This document shows, piece after piece, positions 32,976 through 42,086 of a DNA stretch of 46,013 nucleotides. The notes beneath the pieces were generated by a model that had not been told where the DNA came from, ran no database searches, and saw only the letters and a program-made list of their open reading frames with translations. The DNA is from Selenomonadaceae bacterium. GTDB lineage: Bacteria; Bacillota; Negativicutes; Selenomonadales; Selenomonadaceae. Made by a program: the position numbers and the translations under genes. Numbering within the stretch: the first letter of the stretch is position 1; every line of letters starts with the position of its first letter. The stretch is taken from positions 1-46,013 of the forward strand of contig JAGBKP010000115.1 in NCBI GenBank assembly GCA_017635875.1, written 5' to 3'.

Positions 32976-33848
32976 TCATTCAATATTTTGCGCTTGTTCG
33001 CGAAATTTTTCGATTTCGGCTTTCATATCCACCACAAGGCGGGAAACTTCTTTGTTGTTGCCTTTGGAGCCTATGGTGTTTGCTTCTCTGTTCATTTCTT
33101 GGATTAAGAAATCCAACTTTCTTCCGCATGGCTCGTTTGTTTCAAGCAAATTTTTGAATTGGTGGATGTGGCTTTTGAGGCGCACTATTTCTTCCGTGTA
33201 ATTAACTTTGTCCGCGTATATCGCAACTTCTTGCAAGAGTCTGCCTTCGTCGTAGGGAATATCGCCCAACATCTCCTTCACAGTAGATTTTAGGCGTTCG
33301 CGATGCGCGTCAACCACTATTTTTTCAAGTTCTTGCGCCGAATTTACCATTTTTTGAAGTTCGTCTACGCGAATGAGAAAATCCTTTTCAATTCGCCCGC
33401 CTTCTCTCAGACGCATAGAATCTAAACTTTCAAGAGCGTCTGAGAGGGCTTTGTATAAAATGTTTTCGACTCCGTCCAAACTCGCTTCGTCCGCGATAAG
33501 CACGCCCGGATATGCCGCTATTTGCGTCGCGCTTTCGGTTTTCGGCAAATTAAGCGCGTTGCTTATCTCGTTTAACGCGTTGTAATACGCTTTTACAAGC
33601 GGCATATCCACTCTTAACGCCGCCGCGTTTTCTCTAAAGTCTTGAAAATTTATCGAAATTTCAACTTTGCCGCGGGTGAGTTTTTCCTTTATGCGGCGCG
33701 TCATTTCTTCTTCGTAGTGGAAAAATCCGCGCGGCATACGAAAGGTTAAATCTAAAAATCGCTGATTTACGGCGCGAATTTCAACGGTTACGCGAAAATT
33801 TTCGTCTTCTGCGTCCGCCGCGCCAAAACCCGTCATACTCCTAATCAT
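32976..33848 (-). CDS. yicC: YicC/YloC-family endoribonuclease
   Basis: A 290-residue protein with the family N-terminus MIRSMTGFGAADAEDENFRV, EIRAVNQRFLDLTFRMPRGF, and C-terminal GRKLDFLIQEMNREANTIGS followed by EIEKFREQAQNIE. Members are RNA-degrading endonucleases. It overlaps dapF by 8 nt upstream; downstream, elements E and D separate it from remA. Confidence 0.93.
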   Translation of the reverse strand: MIRSMTGFGAADAEDENFRVTVEIRAVNQRFLDLTFRMPRGFFHYEEEMTRRIKEKLTRGKVEISINFQDFRENAAALRVDMPLVKAYYNALNEISNALNLPKTESATQIAAYPGVLIADEASLDGVENILYKALSDALESLDSMRLREGGRIEKDFLIRVDELQKMVNSAQELEKIVVDAHRERLKSTVKEMLGDIPYDEGRLLQEVAIYADKVNYTEEIVRLKSHIHQFKNLLETNEPCGRKLDFLIQEMNREANTIGSKGNNKEVSRLVVDMKAEIEKFREQAQNIE

Positions 33849-34671
33849 TTATTTCTCCTTCAAACACCAATTCGGCAGGTCCCGTCATAAAAATTCTTCC
33901 GTCATCCTTCCATTCTATTTTAAGCGCGCCGCCGTCGAGTTTCACCTCGGCGCGTCTTTTCGCTCTTTCGTTTAGCACGGCGGCAACCAAAGAGGCGCAC
34001 GCGCCGGTGCCGCAAGCAAGCGTTATAGCCGCGCCGCGCTCCCATACTCGCATACGAAGATGCGTATCGTCGATAACTTGCACAAATTCCGTATTGGTTT
34101 TTCTGGGAAACGCGCCGTGTGTTTCAAAATGCCGCCCAATGCTCTCTATGTCGCATTTTTTTATATCGTCGACAAAGACGACGCAATGAGGATTTCCCAT
34201 AGATACGCAGGTTATATTGTAAGTTTTACCCAAAACTTCAATGGGTCTGTTTATAACTTTTTCGTTTCCGAAACCGACAATCGGAATTTCTGCGGCGTTT
34301 AAGCGCGGTTTTCCCATATCCACGGTTACGCCCGAAACTTTTCCGTTTTCCGCGACGATTTTGGGCGTTAAAATTCCCGCGCCGGTTTCAACCGTAAATT
34401 CTTCGTTTTTTATTATGCCGTAATCGTATAGGGCGCGAGCAAAACAGCGTATGCCGTTGCCGCACATCTCCGGCTCCGTGCCGTCGGGGTTTATTATTCG
34501 CATACGAACATCGGCTTTGTTTGTGTTTTCCAAAACGAGCACGCCATCTGCGCCTATGCCGAAGTGTCTGTCACAATATTTTTTTGCAAAATCGGCGTAG
34601 TTTATATCGGCGTTTCTGCCGTCTATATAAATAAAGTCGTTTCCTGCGCCTTGCCATTTTGAAAATTTCAT
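33841..34671 (-). CDS. dapF: Diaminopimelate epimerase
   Basis: A 276-residue enzyme converting LL- to meso-diaminopimelate for lysine and peptidoglycan. The catalytic Cys pair lies in MCGNGIRCFARAL and ITLACGTGACASLVAA. The N-terminus reads MKFSKWQGAGNDFIYID. The open frame extends to 34707, but GGGAG precedes the ATG at 34671. Its presence supports meso-DAP peptidoglycan. Confidence 0.96.
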   Translation of the reverse strand: MKFSKWQGAGNDFIYIDGRNADINYADFAKKYCDRHFGIGADGVLVLENTNKADVRMRIINPDGTEPEMCGNGIRCFARALYDYGIIKNEEFTVETGAGILTPKIVAENGKVSGVTVDMGKPRLNAAEIPIVGFGNEKVINRPIEVLGKTYNITCVSMGNPHCVVFVDDIKKCDIESIGRHFETHGAFPRKTNTEFVQVIDDTHLRMRVWERGAAITLACGTGACASLVAAVLNERAKRRAEVKLDGGALKIEWKDDGRIFMTGPAELVFEGEIND

Positions 34672-34714
34672 ATTAAATTCTCCCACTTGCGATTTTTTTC
34701 TCTCCAATATATAC

Positions 34715-34741
34715 TTACAATAGTATTTACTCTATTATAAT
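34715..34741 (+). promoter_or_regulatory. Possible promoter of the NFACT gene
   Basis: TATAAT at 34736-34741 with a weak TTACAA 15 nt upstream, 40 nt before the start, in the gap divergent from dapF. Confidence 0.35.
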
Positions 34742-34781
34742 AAAAAATCCTGCATTTGCAAAGATAATTTTGGAGGTTATT

Positions 34782-36521
34782 ATGAACCTTGAAGGATTTT
34801 CAATACCGCCTTTGGCGGAAGAATTAAACTCTGCTCTCCGGTATGCGAGAATAGATAAAATCACACAGCCCTCAAAGAGCGTTATGTATTTCGCGATGAG
34901 GAAGCCCGGCGAAAATTTGCTTCTTTGTATATCCGCCGCAACGCAAAATCCCGCCGTTTATCTTACCAAAAATCAACCCGAAAATCCAAGCGAACCGCCG
35001 ACTTTTTGTATGGTTCTGAGAAAGCAACTGGAATCCGGACGAATAGCAGGCGTGCGCGAGCGTAAAGGTGACCGCATTATTGATATGGATATTGATACCA
35101 TAGGCGCAGGGGGGAAAATAATCACAAAAACCCTTATAATCGAGCTTATGGGGAAAAACAGCAATATTATTTTGACTGAAAACAATATTGTAATCGACGC
35201 GCTCCGAAAAGTGGGCGCGGGAAAAAGCAAAACGCGAATTATTTTGCCAAACAACGTATATATTCCGCCCGCGCCGCAGGAAAAATTCGATTTAAGGGAA
35301 GACGATATTGAAAGCATAATCAAATCGCTAAAAAATAAAAAAGAGTCGCCGCTCTCGGCGGCTATTATAGACACCGTTTCGGGTTTTGGGAAAATACACG
35401 CAAAAGAGGCTTGTTATCTTTCGGGGTTACCGACGGGTATTTTAATAAATTCTTTGGACGATGCGGATTTTTTATCGTTAAAATCAGCGCTTTTAGAAAT
35501 AAAAAATGCAAAAAATCCTACGATAATTCTTAACGAAAACAATAAGATTTTGGCTATAGCGACTATTCCGATAAACTGCGAACAAAACGCAAACAAAAAA
35601 GAGTTTTCAACAATAAGCGAAATGCTCGAATATTCCTCCAAGATGACTTACAGTTACATTCCGCCCGACAAGGAGCGTTTTCAAAAACTCGTCAAAAACG
35701 AACTTACAAGGGCGAAGAACAAACTTTTGAAGCTTGAAAAAGAATTAAGCGATGCGGAAAATGCGGAAATTTATAAGATAAAAGCGGATAATTTAATGAC
35801 GTATCAATATGATTTTAAAGACCACGAAGACGCTAAAATAAAAGTGAAAAACATTTACAGCGAAACGGGCGAAACAATTGAAATCACGCTAAATCAACGC
35901 TTTACAATTCTGGAGAATATGCAAAATTTCTACAAGAAATACGATAAACTAAAACGAGCGAAAGCGTATTTAACGGAGCAAATTTTAAAGAATAAAGAGG
36001 AAATTTCATATCTTGAAAGCGTGGAAAATTCTCTTGAGAGTTCAAACTCTTTGTCGGAGATAAACGACATTCAAAGAGAACTTGTGGCGGGGCATTATTT
36101 AAAGGAAAAAGCGGCGAAAAAAAATAACGAAAAACAAGCTAAACCATTTTTATTTACGGCAAAAGACGGCGCTCAAATACTCGTTGGAAAAAATAACGCC
36201 CAAAACGATATTTTGACATTTAAAACCGCCGCGCCGACAGACGTATGGCTTCATACAAAAGATATTCCCGGCTCTCATATTATCATAAGGCGACCATTAG
36301 CCGAAATAAGCGAAGACACGCTCCTTCTGGCTGGAAATTTTGCGGTATATTTCAGCAAAGCAAAAGGGTCTAACAATGTGCCGGTCGATATGGTGGAGTG
36401 CAAATACATAAAGAAACCGAGCGGAAGTAAACCGGGTTTTGTGACTTTTACGCATCAAAAGACCATCGCCATAAACGCTGATGAGGCATTACTTGAGGAA
36501 TATTTAAAAGGTGTGGTTTAA
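34782..36521 (+). CDS. rqcH: NFACT-family ribosome quality-control protein (RqcH / FbpA-like)
   Basis: A 579-residue protein with the NFACT-N domain (residues about 1-200, including the FAMRKPGENLLLCIS region), a long coiled coil at about 290-430 (LTRAKNKLLKLEKELSDAENAE), and the C-terminal NFACT-R domain with VWLHTKDIPGSHIIIRR. In Firmicutes it binds stalled 50S subunits and directs alanine tailing. TGGAGG precedes the ATG at 34782; a TTG four codons upstream is less likely. Confidence 0.9.
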   Translation: MNLEGFSIPPLAEELNSALRYARIDKITQPSKSVMYFAMRKPGENLLLCISAATQNPAVYLTKNQPENPSEPPTFCMVLRKQLESGRIAGVRERKGDRIIDMDIDTIGAGGKIITKTLIIELMGKNSNIILTENNIVIDALRKVGAGKSKTRIILPNNVYIPPAPQEKFDLREDDIESIIKSLKNKKESPLSAAIIDTVSGFGKIHAKEACYLSGLPTGILINSLDDADFLSLKSALLEIKNAKNPTIILNENNKILAIATIPINCEQNANKKEFSTISEMLEYSSKMTYSYIPPDKERFQKLVKNELTRAKNKLLKLEKELSDAENAEIYKIKADNLMTYQYDFKDHEDAKIKVKNIYSETGETIEITLNQRFTILENMQNFYKKYDKLKRAKAYLTEQILKNKEEISYLESVENSLESSNSLSEINDIQRELVAGHYLKEKAAKKNNEKQAKPFLFTAKDGAQILVGKNNAQNDILTFKTAAPTDVWLHTKDIPGSHIIIRRPLAEISEDTLLLAGNFAVYFSKAKGSNNVPVDMVECKYIKKPSGSKPGFVTFTHQKTIAINADEALLEEYLKGVV

Positions 36522-36553
36522 GTTATTTATATGTATCTATTTTTTCTTAAAAT

Positions 36554-36582
36554 TTGAAGTGAGTAAAAATTTTTGTTATAAT
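36554..36582 (+). promoter_or_regulatory. Promoter of the 36622 gene cluster
   Basis: TTGAAG (36554-36559), 17-nt spacer, TATAAT (36577-36582), about 40 nt before the GTG start. It probably drives the 36622-39653 run. Confidence 0.65.
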
Positions 36583-36621
36583 GCAAATTGTATTTATTAT
36601 AAATTTTAAGGAGTGATTTAA

Positions 36622-36903
36622 GTGTCTCAGCGTATGACCATAGACGAAGTGTTGAAAGAATACGGCGCGCCGCAGATTAAACTTGATATTCACGCGACTA
36701 AAACCGAATGTCTTCGCCTTCGCGAAAAACTTATCGCCATTCGCGATTTATCCGCCGCTAAAGAACAAGGTTATCTCGATATCGACTGCAAACTCTATAT
36801 CGACGTGGACGATATAGACCGCTATTTATCGGGCGAACTTGACACTTTGGGCGAAATTTACGCTTTTCCCGACGATATTAAGGCTTTTCGTGAAGAAGAA
36901 TAG
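36622..36903 (+). CDS. Uncharacterised 93-residue acidic protein
   Basis: Starts at GTG (36622) behind AAGGAGTG. It begins MSQRMTIDEVLKEYGAPQIK and is acidic and soluble, with a helix TECLRLREKLIAIRDLSAAK and a C-terminal DDIKAFREEE. No family was recognised. It lies 11 nt upstream of a secreted protein gene and is probably co-transcribed with it and gmhA. Confidence 0.75.
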   Translation: MSQRMTIDEVLKEYGAPQIKLDIHATKTECLRLREKLIAIRDLSAAKEQGYLDIDCKLYIDVDDIDRYLSGELDTLGEIYAFPDDIKAFREEE

Positions 36904-36914
36904 GAGGATTAAAT

Positions 36915-37526
36915 ATGAAAAAAATTTTTGCCGCCATTGTGGCGGGCGCGTTTTTATTTACCGCCGTCCCCGTAATTACGGGAACGACTGAAACGGTTTA
37001 CGCCGCTAAAGGCGGCGCGAGAATTGCGCCGCGTTCTGCGCCGAAAGCCGCCCCTGCGCCAAAATCCAACGCGGTGGAATCTGCGCCAAAAACAGGTCCA
37101 AATCAAAAAGATTACGCTCCCTCTAAAAGCGCGAAAGATTTAAACAAAGAAGCTCCAAAAACAAATTCCGCCGCGCCTGCCGCAAACGCCGCAAATTCCG
37201 CGACGAGCGGTATGGGAAATATGATGCGAAACATCGGGCTTTTCGCAGGCGGTATGCTGCTTGGCGGGCTTATCGGCAATATGCTCGGAATGGGCGGTAT
37301 GGGCGAAATCTTTGGAATACTCGCAAACGTTATTCTTGTAATTTTCGCTTTTATGGCTATTCGTTGGCTTTGGAGAAAGTTTAAAAACAGAAACAACGAA
37401 AATCCGTATCAAAACAATTACAGCAACAATAACACCAATATAGAAATTCCGCCAATCAAAAACGTAACCCCGCCGGAAGACGGATACAACGCTAAAACTA
37501 TGGCTAATCGTTACCGCAACCGTTGA
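36915..37526 (+). CDS. Secreted/membrane protein with a glycine-rich transmembrane region
   Basis: A 203-residue protein. A signal peptide (MKKIFAAIVAGAFLFTAVPV, cleavage near VYA-AK) precedes an Ala/Pro/Lys-rich low-complexity segment, then a Gly/Met-rich hydrophobic stretch (GGMLLGGLIGNMLGMGGMG) and a membrane helix (ILANVILVIFAFMAIRWLW), ending in an Asn-rich tail. The middle resembles the N-terminal part of bacterial Tim44-like proteins, but the Tim44 domain itself is absent. AGGAGG precedes the ATG. Function unknown. Confidence 0.7.
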   Translation: MKKIFAAIVAGAFLFTAVPVITGTTETVYAAKGGARIAPRSAPKAAPAPKSNAVESAPKTGPNQKDYAPSKSAKDLNKEAPKTNSAAPAANAANSATSGMGNMMRNIGLFAGGMLLGGLIGNMLGMGGMGEIFGILANVILVIFAFMAIRWLWRKFKNRNNENPYQNNYSNNNTNIEIPPIKNVTPPEDGYNAKTMANRYRNR

Positions 37527-37534
37527 GGTTTGAA

Positions 37535-38182
37535 ATGAAGCAAACTACTTTAAAAAAGCTTGACGACCTTTTTATTCGTTATCCCGCGCTGGTTTCTTGT
37601 AAGGATTCGATTATAAACGCCGCGGAAGCGATAATAAACTGCTATAAAAACGGCGGCAAGGTAATAACCGCAGGAAACGGCGGCAGCGCGGCGGATGCCG
37701 AGCATATCGTAGGCGAACTTATGAAGGGATTTATCCTTAAAAGAGAGCTTGACGATGGTACTAAAGCCGCTTTAGACAAAAGCGTAGCAAGCGAAACAGC
37801 CGATTATTTGAAAAAAAATTTGCAAATGCCGCTGAGGGCCATTTCTCTCGTAAATCAAATCGCCCTCGGCACGGCTTTTGCCAACGACCAAGCGGCGGAT
37901 TTGGTTTTTGCCCAGCAAATTTTAGGTTTAGGCGATATTGATGATGTGTTTATCGCTATTTCGACTTCCGGCAATTCAAGGAACATTATATACGCCGCTG
38001 AAGTCGCAAGGGCAAAAGGGCTTACGACAATCGCGCTTACGGGAAAAAGTGGCGGAAAACTTAAAAATATAGCGGATATTTTAATAAACGCGCCGGAAAC
38101 GGAAACTTACAAAATTCAAGAGTTGCATTTGCCGATATATCATAGTCTTTGCATTATCGCGGAAGAGGAAATATATGGATAA
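37535..38182 (+). CDS. gmhA: SIS-domain sedoheptulose-7-phosphate isomerase (GmhA-like)
   Basis: A 215-residue SIS-domain protein: ITAGNGGSAADAEHIVGEL, then TAFANDQAADLVFAQQI, AISTSGNSRNIIYAAEVA, and IQELHLPIYHSLCIIAEEE with the metal/active-site residues of phosphoheptose isomerases. It would start ADP-heptose synthesis for the LPS inner core. It is somewhat longer than typical GmhA because of an insert around 75-95. GAGG lies before the ATG at 37535; it overlaps the next gene by 8 nt. Confidence 0.82.
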   Translation: MKQTTLKKLDDLFIRYPALVSCKDSIINAAEAIINCYKNGGKVITAGNGGSAADAEHIVGELMKGFILKRELDDGTKAALDKSVASETADYLKKNLQMPLRAISLVNQIALGTAFANDQAADLVFAQQILGLGDIDDVFIAISTSGNSRNIIYAAEVARAKGLTTIALTGKSGGKLKNIADILINAPETETYKIQELHLPIYHSLCIIAEEEIYG

Positions 38183-39653
38183 GAAAGATTTAGCGAAACT
38201 TCAAAACGGAAGCGACATAAGAGGCGTTGCGACGGAAGGCGCGGGCGAAGCCGTAACGCTTACCGAAAATGCCGTATATTTGATAACTCTGGCGTTTGTA
38301 AAATTTTTGTCCGAAAAATTAAAAATAGACCCAAAGCGTATGACTATTGCCGTAGGTCACGATTCTAGAATTTCCGCGCCGATTTTAAACAACGCCGTCG
38401 TAGCCGCGCTTATAAAAAGCGAAGTATTTCCTATTGATACGGGGCTTTCGTCAACGCCCGCCATGTTCATGGCGACTCAATTCGACTCCGTAAGAGCCGA
38501 CGGCGCGATTATGCTTACCGCAAGCCACCTTCCATACCAAAGAAACGGTATGAAATTTTTTACCGCAGAGGGCGGCGCGGAAAAAGAAGATATTCGTAAA
38601 ATCTTAGAAATTGCCTCCGCCGCAGAAGAAAAATATATACATAAGGAATACGAAGCGGATTACGCGCCGCTTATGACTATGTATGCTCGTCATCTGCGCG
38701 GGAAAATAATTGACGCTTTGGGCGAAGATATGCCGCTAGACGGTATGAAAATAGTAATAGACGCCGGAAACGGTGCGGGCGGATTTTTCGCTTACGACGT
38801 GCTTATACCGCTTGGCGCGGAAATAAAGGGCAGCGTTTTTTTGGAGCCTGACGGAAATTTTCCTAATCATATACCTAATCCCGAAGACAAAACGGCGATG
38901 GCGGCGATAAAAAAAGCGGTCAAAAACGCTAACGCAGATTTAGGCATTATTTTCGACACGGATGTAGACCGTATGAGCGCGGTGCTTTCAAACGGCGAAA
39001 TCATAAACCGCAACGCGCTTATAGCTATGATGTCCGCCATTCTTGCAAAGGATTATCCCCGAAGTACGATAGTGACGGATTCGGTCACAAGCGACGAACT
39101 CACGGATTTTCTGGAGGGTTTGGGTTTAAAACATCACAGATTTAAGCGCGGATATAAAAACGTCATCAACGAATGTAAGCGATTAAACGAAAGTGGCGTT
39201 GTATCTCCTTTAGCGATCGAAACCAGCGGACACGGCGCGCTTATCGAGAATTATTATTTAGACGACGGCGCGTACCTTGCGATAAAACTTATTATAGCCG
39301 CAGCTCGCGCCAAACGCGATGGGAAAGACCTTTCCTCTTTAATCGCGGATTTAAAATATCCTCTGGAAGAAAAGGAAATTCGCATAAAAATCTTAACCGA
39401 AGATTTTAAGAATTACGGGGAAAACGCGCTAAAAATTTTTGAACAGCGGGCAAAAGAAAGCGAAATAAAAATAGCCGCTCCTTCTTATGAAGGAGTGCGG
39501 CTAATCTTCCCGCATGGGTTTGCGCTTTTAAGAATGTCCCTGCACGACCCCATTTTGCCCCTTAATATGGAAAGCAGAAAAGCGGGAGGGGTTGACGAAA
39601 TTTTAACTGCGGTTAAAAATTTGTTGAATGGATTTGACAAGTTGAAGTTTTAA
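38175..39653 (+). CDS. Phosphohexomutase (phosphomannomutase/phosphoglucomutase family)
   Basis: A 492-residue alpha-D-phosphohexomutase with NGSDIRGVA at the N-terminus, the phosphoserine loop TASHLPYQRNGMKFF, metal site FDTDVDRMSA, sugar-binding ETSGHGALIENYY, and a C-terminal phosphate-binding loop with SYEGVRLIFPHGFALLRMS. It moves phosphate between C6 and C1 of a hexose or related sugar. Overlap with gmhA suggests a joint role in nucleotide-sugar supply for LPS; exact substrate not readable. Confidence 0.88.
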   Translation: MDKKDLAKLQNGSDIRGVATEGAGEAVTLTENAVYLITLAFVKFLSEKLKIDPKRMTIAVGHDSRISAPILNNAVVAALIKSEVFPIDTGLSSTPAMFMATQFDSVRADGAIMLTASHLPYQRNGMKFFTAEGGAEKEDIRKILEIASAAEEKYIHKEYEADYAPLMTMYARHLRGKIIDALGEDMPLDGMKIVIDAGNGAGGFFAYDVLIPLGAEIKGSVFLEPDGNFPNHIPNPEDKTAMAAIKKAVKNANADLGIIFDTDVDRMSAVLSNGEIINRNALIAMMSAILAKDYPRSTIVTDSVTSDELTDFLEGLGLKHHRFKRGYKNVINECKRLNESGVVSPLAIETSGHGALIENYYLDDGAYLAIKLIIAAARAKRDGKDLSSLIADLKYPLEEKEIRIKILTEDFKNYGENALKIFEQRAKESEIKIAAPSYEGVRLIFPHGFALLRMSLHDPILPLNMESRKAGGVDEILTAVKNLLNGFDKLKF

Positions 39654-39744
39654 ATAATGGCGTATTATTGACTTAAATGAAGAGTAATTTTTTGCGAATA
39701 AGCAGAATTATAAGCGGAATTAGCGGAATTATGCCCGCTAATTA

Positions 39745-39773
39745 TTGACATTAAAAATTTTTTGTGATAAATT
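39745..39773 (+). promoter_or_regulatory. Promoter of the rpmG-secE-nusG-rpl operon
   Basis: TTGACA (39745-39750), 17-nt spacer, TAAATT (39768-39773). Just upstream, ATTAGCGG / CCGCTAAT (39719-39742) forms a small hairpin that may end the previous transcript. Confidence 0.65.
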
Positions 39774-39816
39774 ATATAAGCATTTTTATTTGACGAGAAA
39801 ATTGAGGGGTGAAATT

Positions 39817-39966
39817 ATGCGCAACGCTGTGACACTTGCCTGCACCGAGTGCAAGAACCGCAACTATCAGACCAACAAAAACAAGAAAAACAATCCTGAT
39901 AGATTGGAATTTAACAAATATTGTAAGTTCTGCAAGAAGCACACGCTTCATAAGGAAACGAAATAA
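39817..39966 (+). CDS. rpmG: 50S ribosomal protein L33
   Basis: A 49-residue zinc-ribbon L33 with Cys9, Cys12, Cys36 and Cys39 (CTEC...CKFC), the zinc-binding C+ form. The open frame extends upstream, but GAGGGGTG precedes the ATG at 39817 and the family length fits. First gene of the secE-nusG operon as in other Firmicutes. Confidence 0.95.
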   Translation: MRNAVTLACTECKNRNYQTNKNKKNNPDRLEFNKYCKFCKKHTLHKETK

Positions 39967-39981
39967 GAAAGCGGTGTCAAG

Positions 39982-40194
39982 GTGGCAGAGGCTGAAGTTA
40001 CCCCAAAAGAGGGGTTCAATTTAAAACGCTTTTTGACGGAAGTATCGGCTGAACTTAAAAAAGTGACTTGGTCGACCAAAAAAGAGCTGATTACATATAC
40101 CGAAGTGGTGTTTGTCGCGGTCGTTATCGTCTGCGCCCTCATTTGGATATGCGATACGATTTTTGCGAGATTATTTCATATTATATTAAGGTAG
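39982..40194 (+). CDS. secE: Protein translocase subunit SecE
   Basis: A 70-residue protein with one membrane helix (VVFVAVVIVCALIWICDTIF) preceded by the conserved amphipathic FLTEVSAELKKVTWSTKKEL. Part of SecYEG. Starts at GTG (39982), 15 nt after rpmG. Confidence 0.95.
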   Translation: MAEAEVTPKEGFNLKRFLTEVSAELKKVTWSTKKELITYTEVVFVAVVIVCALIWICDTIFARLFHIILR

Positions 40195-40207
40195 CGGGAG
40201 GAGAAGT

Positions 40208-40735
40208 ATGGAGCTTGACGAAAGGTCGTCCGAAAGGGCTTGGTATGTTGTGCATACTTATTCCGGCTATGAAAATAAGGTGAAAGCAAATTTAGAGCGA
40301 AAAATCGAATCACAAGGGCTTCAAGATGTAATTTTTCAAGTTGTTGTTCCCGTTGAAGACGATATGGAAGAAAAAGACGGCAAACAAAAACTTATAAAAC
40401 GTAAAATTTTTCCCGGCTATGTGCTTGTGGAAATGATTGTAAATAATCATTCTTGGTATATCGTGAGAAACACTCAAGGCGTAACGGGGTTTGTCGGCAC
40501 GGAAAAAGAGCCTATACCGTTATCCGACGCGGAAGCTGAGAAAATTTTAAGTTCTATGAAAAAAGAAGCAAAAACTATTTCCGTATTAAACGGAGATACC
40601 GTTCGCATAAAAGACGGCTGGTTTAAGGATAAAACCGGCGTTGTAAAAGAGGTAGACGCTTCTGAAGGCACTCTTAAAGTCGAAGTCGAAGGCAATATTT
40701 TAGAGCTTGAAGCCGATAATGTGGAGAAAGTTTAA
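40208..40735 (+). CDS. nusG: Transcription termination/antitermination protein NusG
   Basis: A 175-residue NusG: NGN domain AWYVVHTYSGYENKVKANLE, KRKIFPGYVLVEM, VRNTQGVTGFVG, and a C-terminal KOW domain GDTVRIKDGWFKDKTGVVKE. It binds RNA polymerase and couples to Rho or the ribosome. GGAGGAG precedes the ATG. Confidence 0.97.
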   Translation: MELDERSSERAWYVVHTYSGYENKVKANLERKIESQGLQDVIFQVVVPVEDDMEEKDGKQKLIKRKIFPGYVLVEMIVNNHSWYIVRNTQGVTGFVGTEKEPIPLSDAEAEKILSSMKKEAKTISVLNGDTVRIKDGWFKDKTGVVKEVDASEGTLKVEVEGNILELEADNVEKV

Positions 40736-40756
40736 CACATAAAGGAGGTGAGAAAG

Positions 40757-41182
40757 ATGGCAAAAAAAGTTGCAAAAATGGTAAAACTTCAAGTCGTTGC
40801 AGGAAAAGCTAATCCTGCGCCGCCGGTAGGTCCTGCGTTAGGTCAGGCCGGCGTAAATATTATGGCGTTCTGTAAGGAATTTAACGAGCGCACGAAAGCG
40901 CAAGCAGGTCTTGTAATTCCTGTTGAAATTACGGTTTTTGAGGATCGTTCTTTTACTTTCATTACGAAAACTCCGCCTGCGGCAGTGCTTTTAAAGAAAG
41001 CCGCAAAAATCGACAAAGCGTCCGGCGAGCCTAACAAGAAAAAGGTAGCGAAACTGCCGAGAGCGGAAGCGAAAAAAATCGCGGAAACCAAAATGCAGGA
41101 TTTAAACGCCGCCGATATCGAAGCCGCAACTCGTATGATAGAGGGTACGGCGCGCAGTATGGGCATAACGATTACCGATTGA
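40757..41182 (+). CDS. rplK: 50S ribosomal protein L11
   Basis: A 141-residue L11: [37 protein letters not shown], and [16 protein letters not shown]. It forms the GTPase-associated centre. AAAGGAGGTG precedes the ATG at 40757; an in-frame ATG 9 nt upstream lies inside that site and is rejected. Confidence 0.97.
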   Translation: MAKKVAKMVKLQVVAGKANPAPPVGPALGQAGVNIMAFCKEFNERTKAQAGLVIPVEITVFEDRSFTFITKTPPAAVLLKKAAKIDKASGEPNKKKVAKLPRAEAKKIAETKMQDLNAADIEAATRMIEGTARSMGITITD

Positions 41183-41195
41183 CGCTTATGCGTTA

Positions 41196-41226
41196 TTCGT
41201 GGGAGGAAATTCCGATAAACCACGAA
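41196..41226 (+). promoter_or_regulatory. Putative L1-binding autoregulatory site before rplA
   Basis: TTCGTGG / CCACGAA (41196-41202, 41220-41226) enclose an asymmetric loop GA / GATAAA and an inner GGA / TCC helix. The pattern GTGGGAGG...CC...AAACCAC resembles the L1-binding helix of 23S rRNA (GUGGGAGG...CC..GAAAUACCAC). It overlaps the rplA ribosome site, so L1 binding would block its own translation (inference). Confidence 0.65.
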
Positions 41227-41237
41227 AGGAGAAAATT

Positions 41238-41921
41238 ATGGCAAAACACGGAAAAAAGTATCAGGAAGCCTTTAAACTTCTTGAGGACGGCAAACTCTAC
41301 GCGGCAAAAGAAGCCGTGGAGCTTGTGAAAAAAACGGCGACGGCAAAGTTTGACGAAACTATCGAACTTCACGTTCGCTTAGGCGTTGATCCCAAATACG
41401 CGGATCAGCAAGTGCGCGGCGCAGTCGTGCTTCCTCACGGGACGGGCAAGACAAAAAGAGTGCTTGTGTTCGCAAAAGGCGAAAAAGTTAAGGAAGCGGA
41501 AGACGCAGGCGCAGATTTTGTAGGTTCTGACGAAATGGTGCAGAAAATTCAAGGCGGTTGGCTTGAATTTGACGTAGCTGTAGCAACCCCGGATATGATG
41601 GGCACCGTCGGTCGTTTGGGTAAAGTCTTAGGACCGAGAGGTCTTATGCCTAACCCGAAACTTGGAACGGTTACAATGGATTTAGCGAAGGCAATTTCAG
41701 AAATCAAAGCAGGTAAAGTAGAATATCGCACCGATAAAGCCGGCAACGTTCATTGCCCGATTGGCAAAGCGTCCTTTGATGAAGAAAAGCTCCTTGCGAA
41801 CTATCAGACGCTTATGGATACGCTAAACCGCGCAAAACCTGCGGCGGCAAAGGGACAGTATGTGCGTTCCATCACTTTAAGCGCAACTATGGGACCCGGC
41901 GTTCCTATCGCGCTCAACTAA
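41238..41921 (+). CDS. rplA: 50S ribosomal protein L1
   Basis: A 227-residue L1: [20 protein letters not shown], then [29 protein letters not shown], and [15 protein letters not shown]. It builds the L1 stalk and represses its own mRNA. GAAAGGAG precedes the ATG at 41238; the open frame further upstream crosses the regulatory hairpin and is rejected. Confidence 0.97.
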   Translation: MAKHGKKYQEAFKLLEDGKLYAAKEAVELVKKTATAKFDETIELHVRLGVDPKYADQQVRGAVVLPHGTGKTKRVLVFAKGEKVKEAEDAGADFVGSDEMVQKIQGGWLEFDVAVATPDMMGTVGRLGKVLGPRGLMPNPKLGTVTMDLAKAISEIKAGKVEYRTDKAGNVHCPIGKASFDEEKLLANYQTLMDTLNRAKPAAAKGQYVRSITLSATMGPGVPIALN

Positions 41922-41939
41922 TTTTGAAAAAAACTTCAT

Positions 41940-42047
41940 ATAGACCGGAGACAGCAGGTTTGAATTTTTCATCTAACGGCAAAGCCGCCTGCAGAGGTCG
42001 GAGAGAATGAATATATATTCTCCGGCAGTCCAGTCCGGAGTTTTTTT
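41940..42047 (+). ncRNA. Ribosomal protein L10 leader with attenuator
   Basis: The rplA-rplJ gap contains AGACCGGAGACAGCAGGT and GCCGCCTGCAGAGGTCGGAG, the characteristic L10(L12)4-binding leader, and then CTCCGG (42020-42025) / CCGGAG (42035-42040) followed by seven T. The alternative pairing GGAGAGAAT with ATTCTCC could act as anti-terminator. L10-L12 excess would stop rplJL transcription. Confidence 0.88.
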
Positions 42048-42086
42048 ATAGTAATCTATAAAAATAAATAAAAAGGAGGTGTTCTT

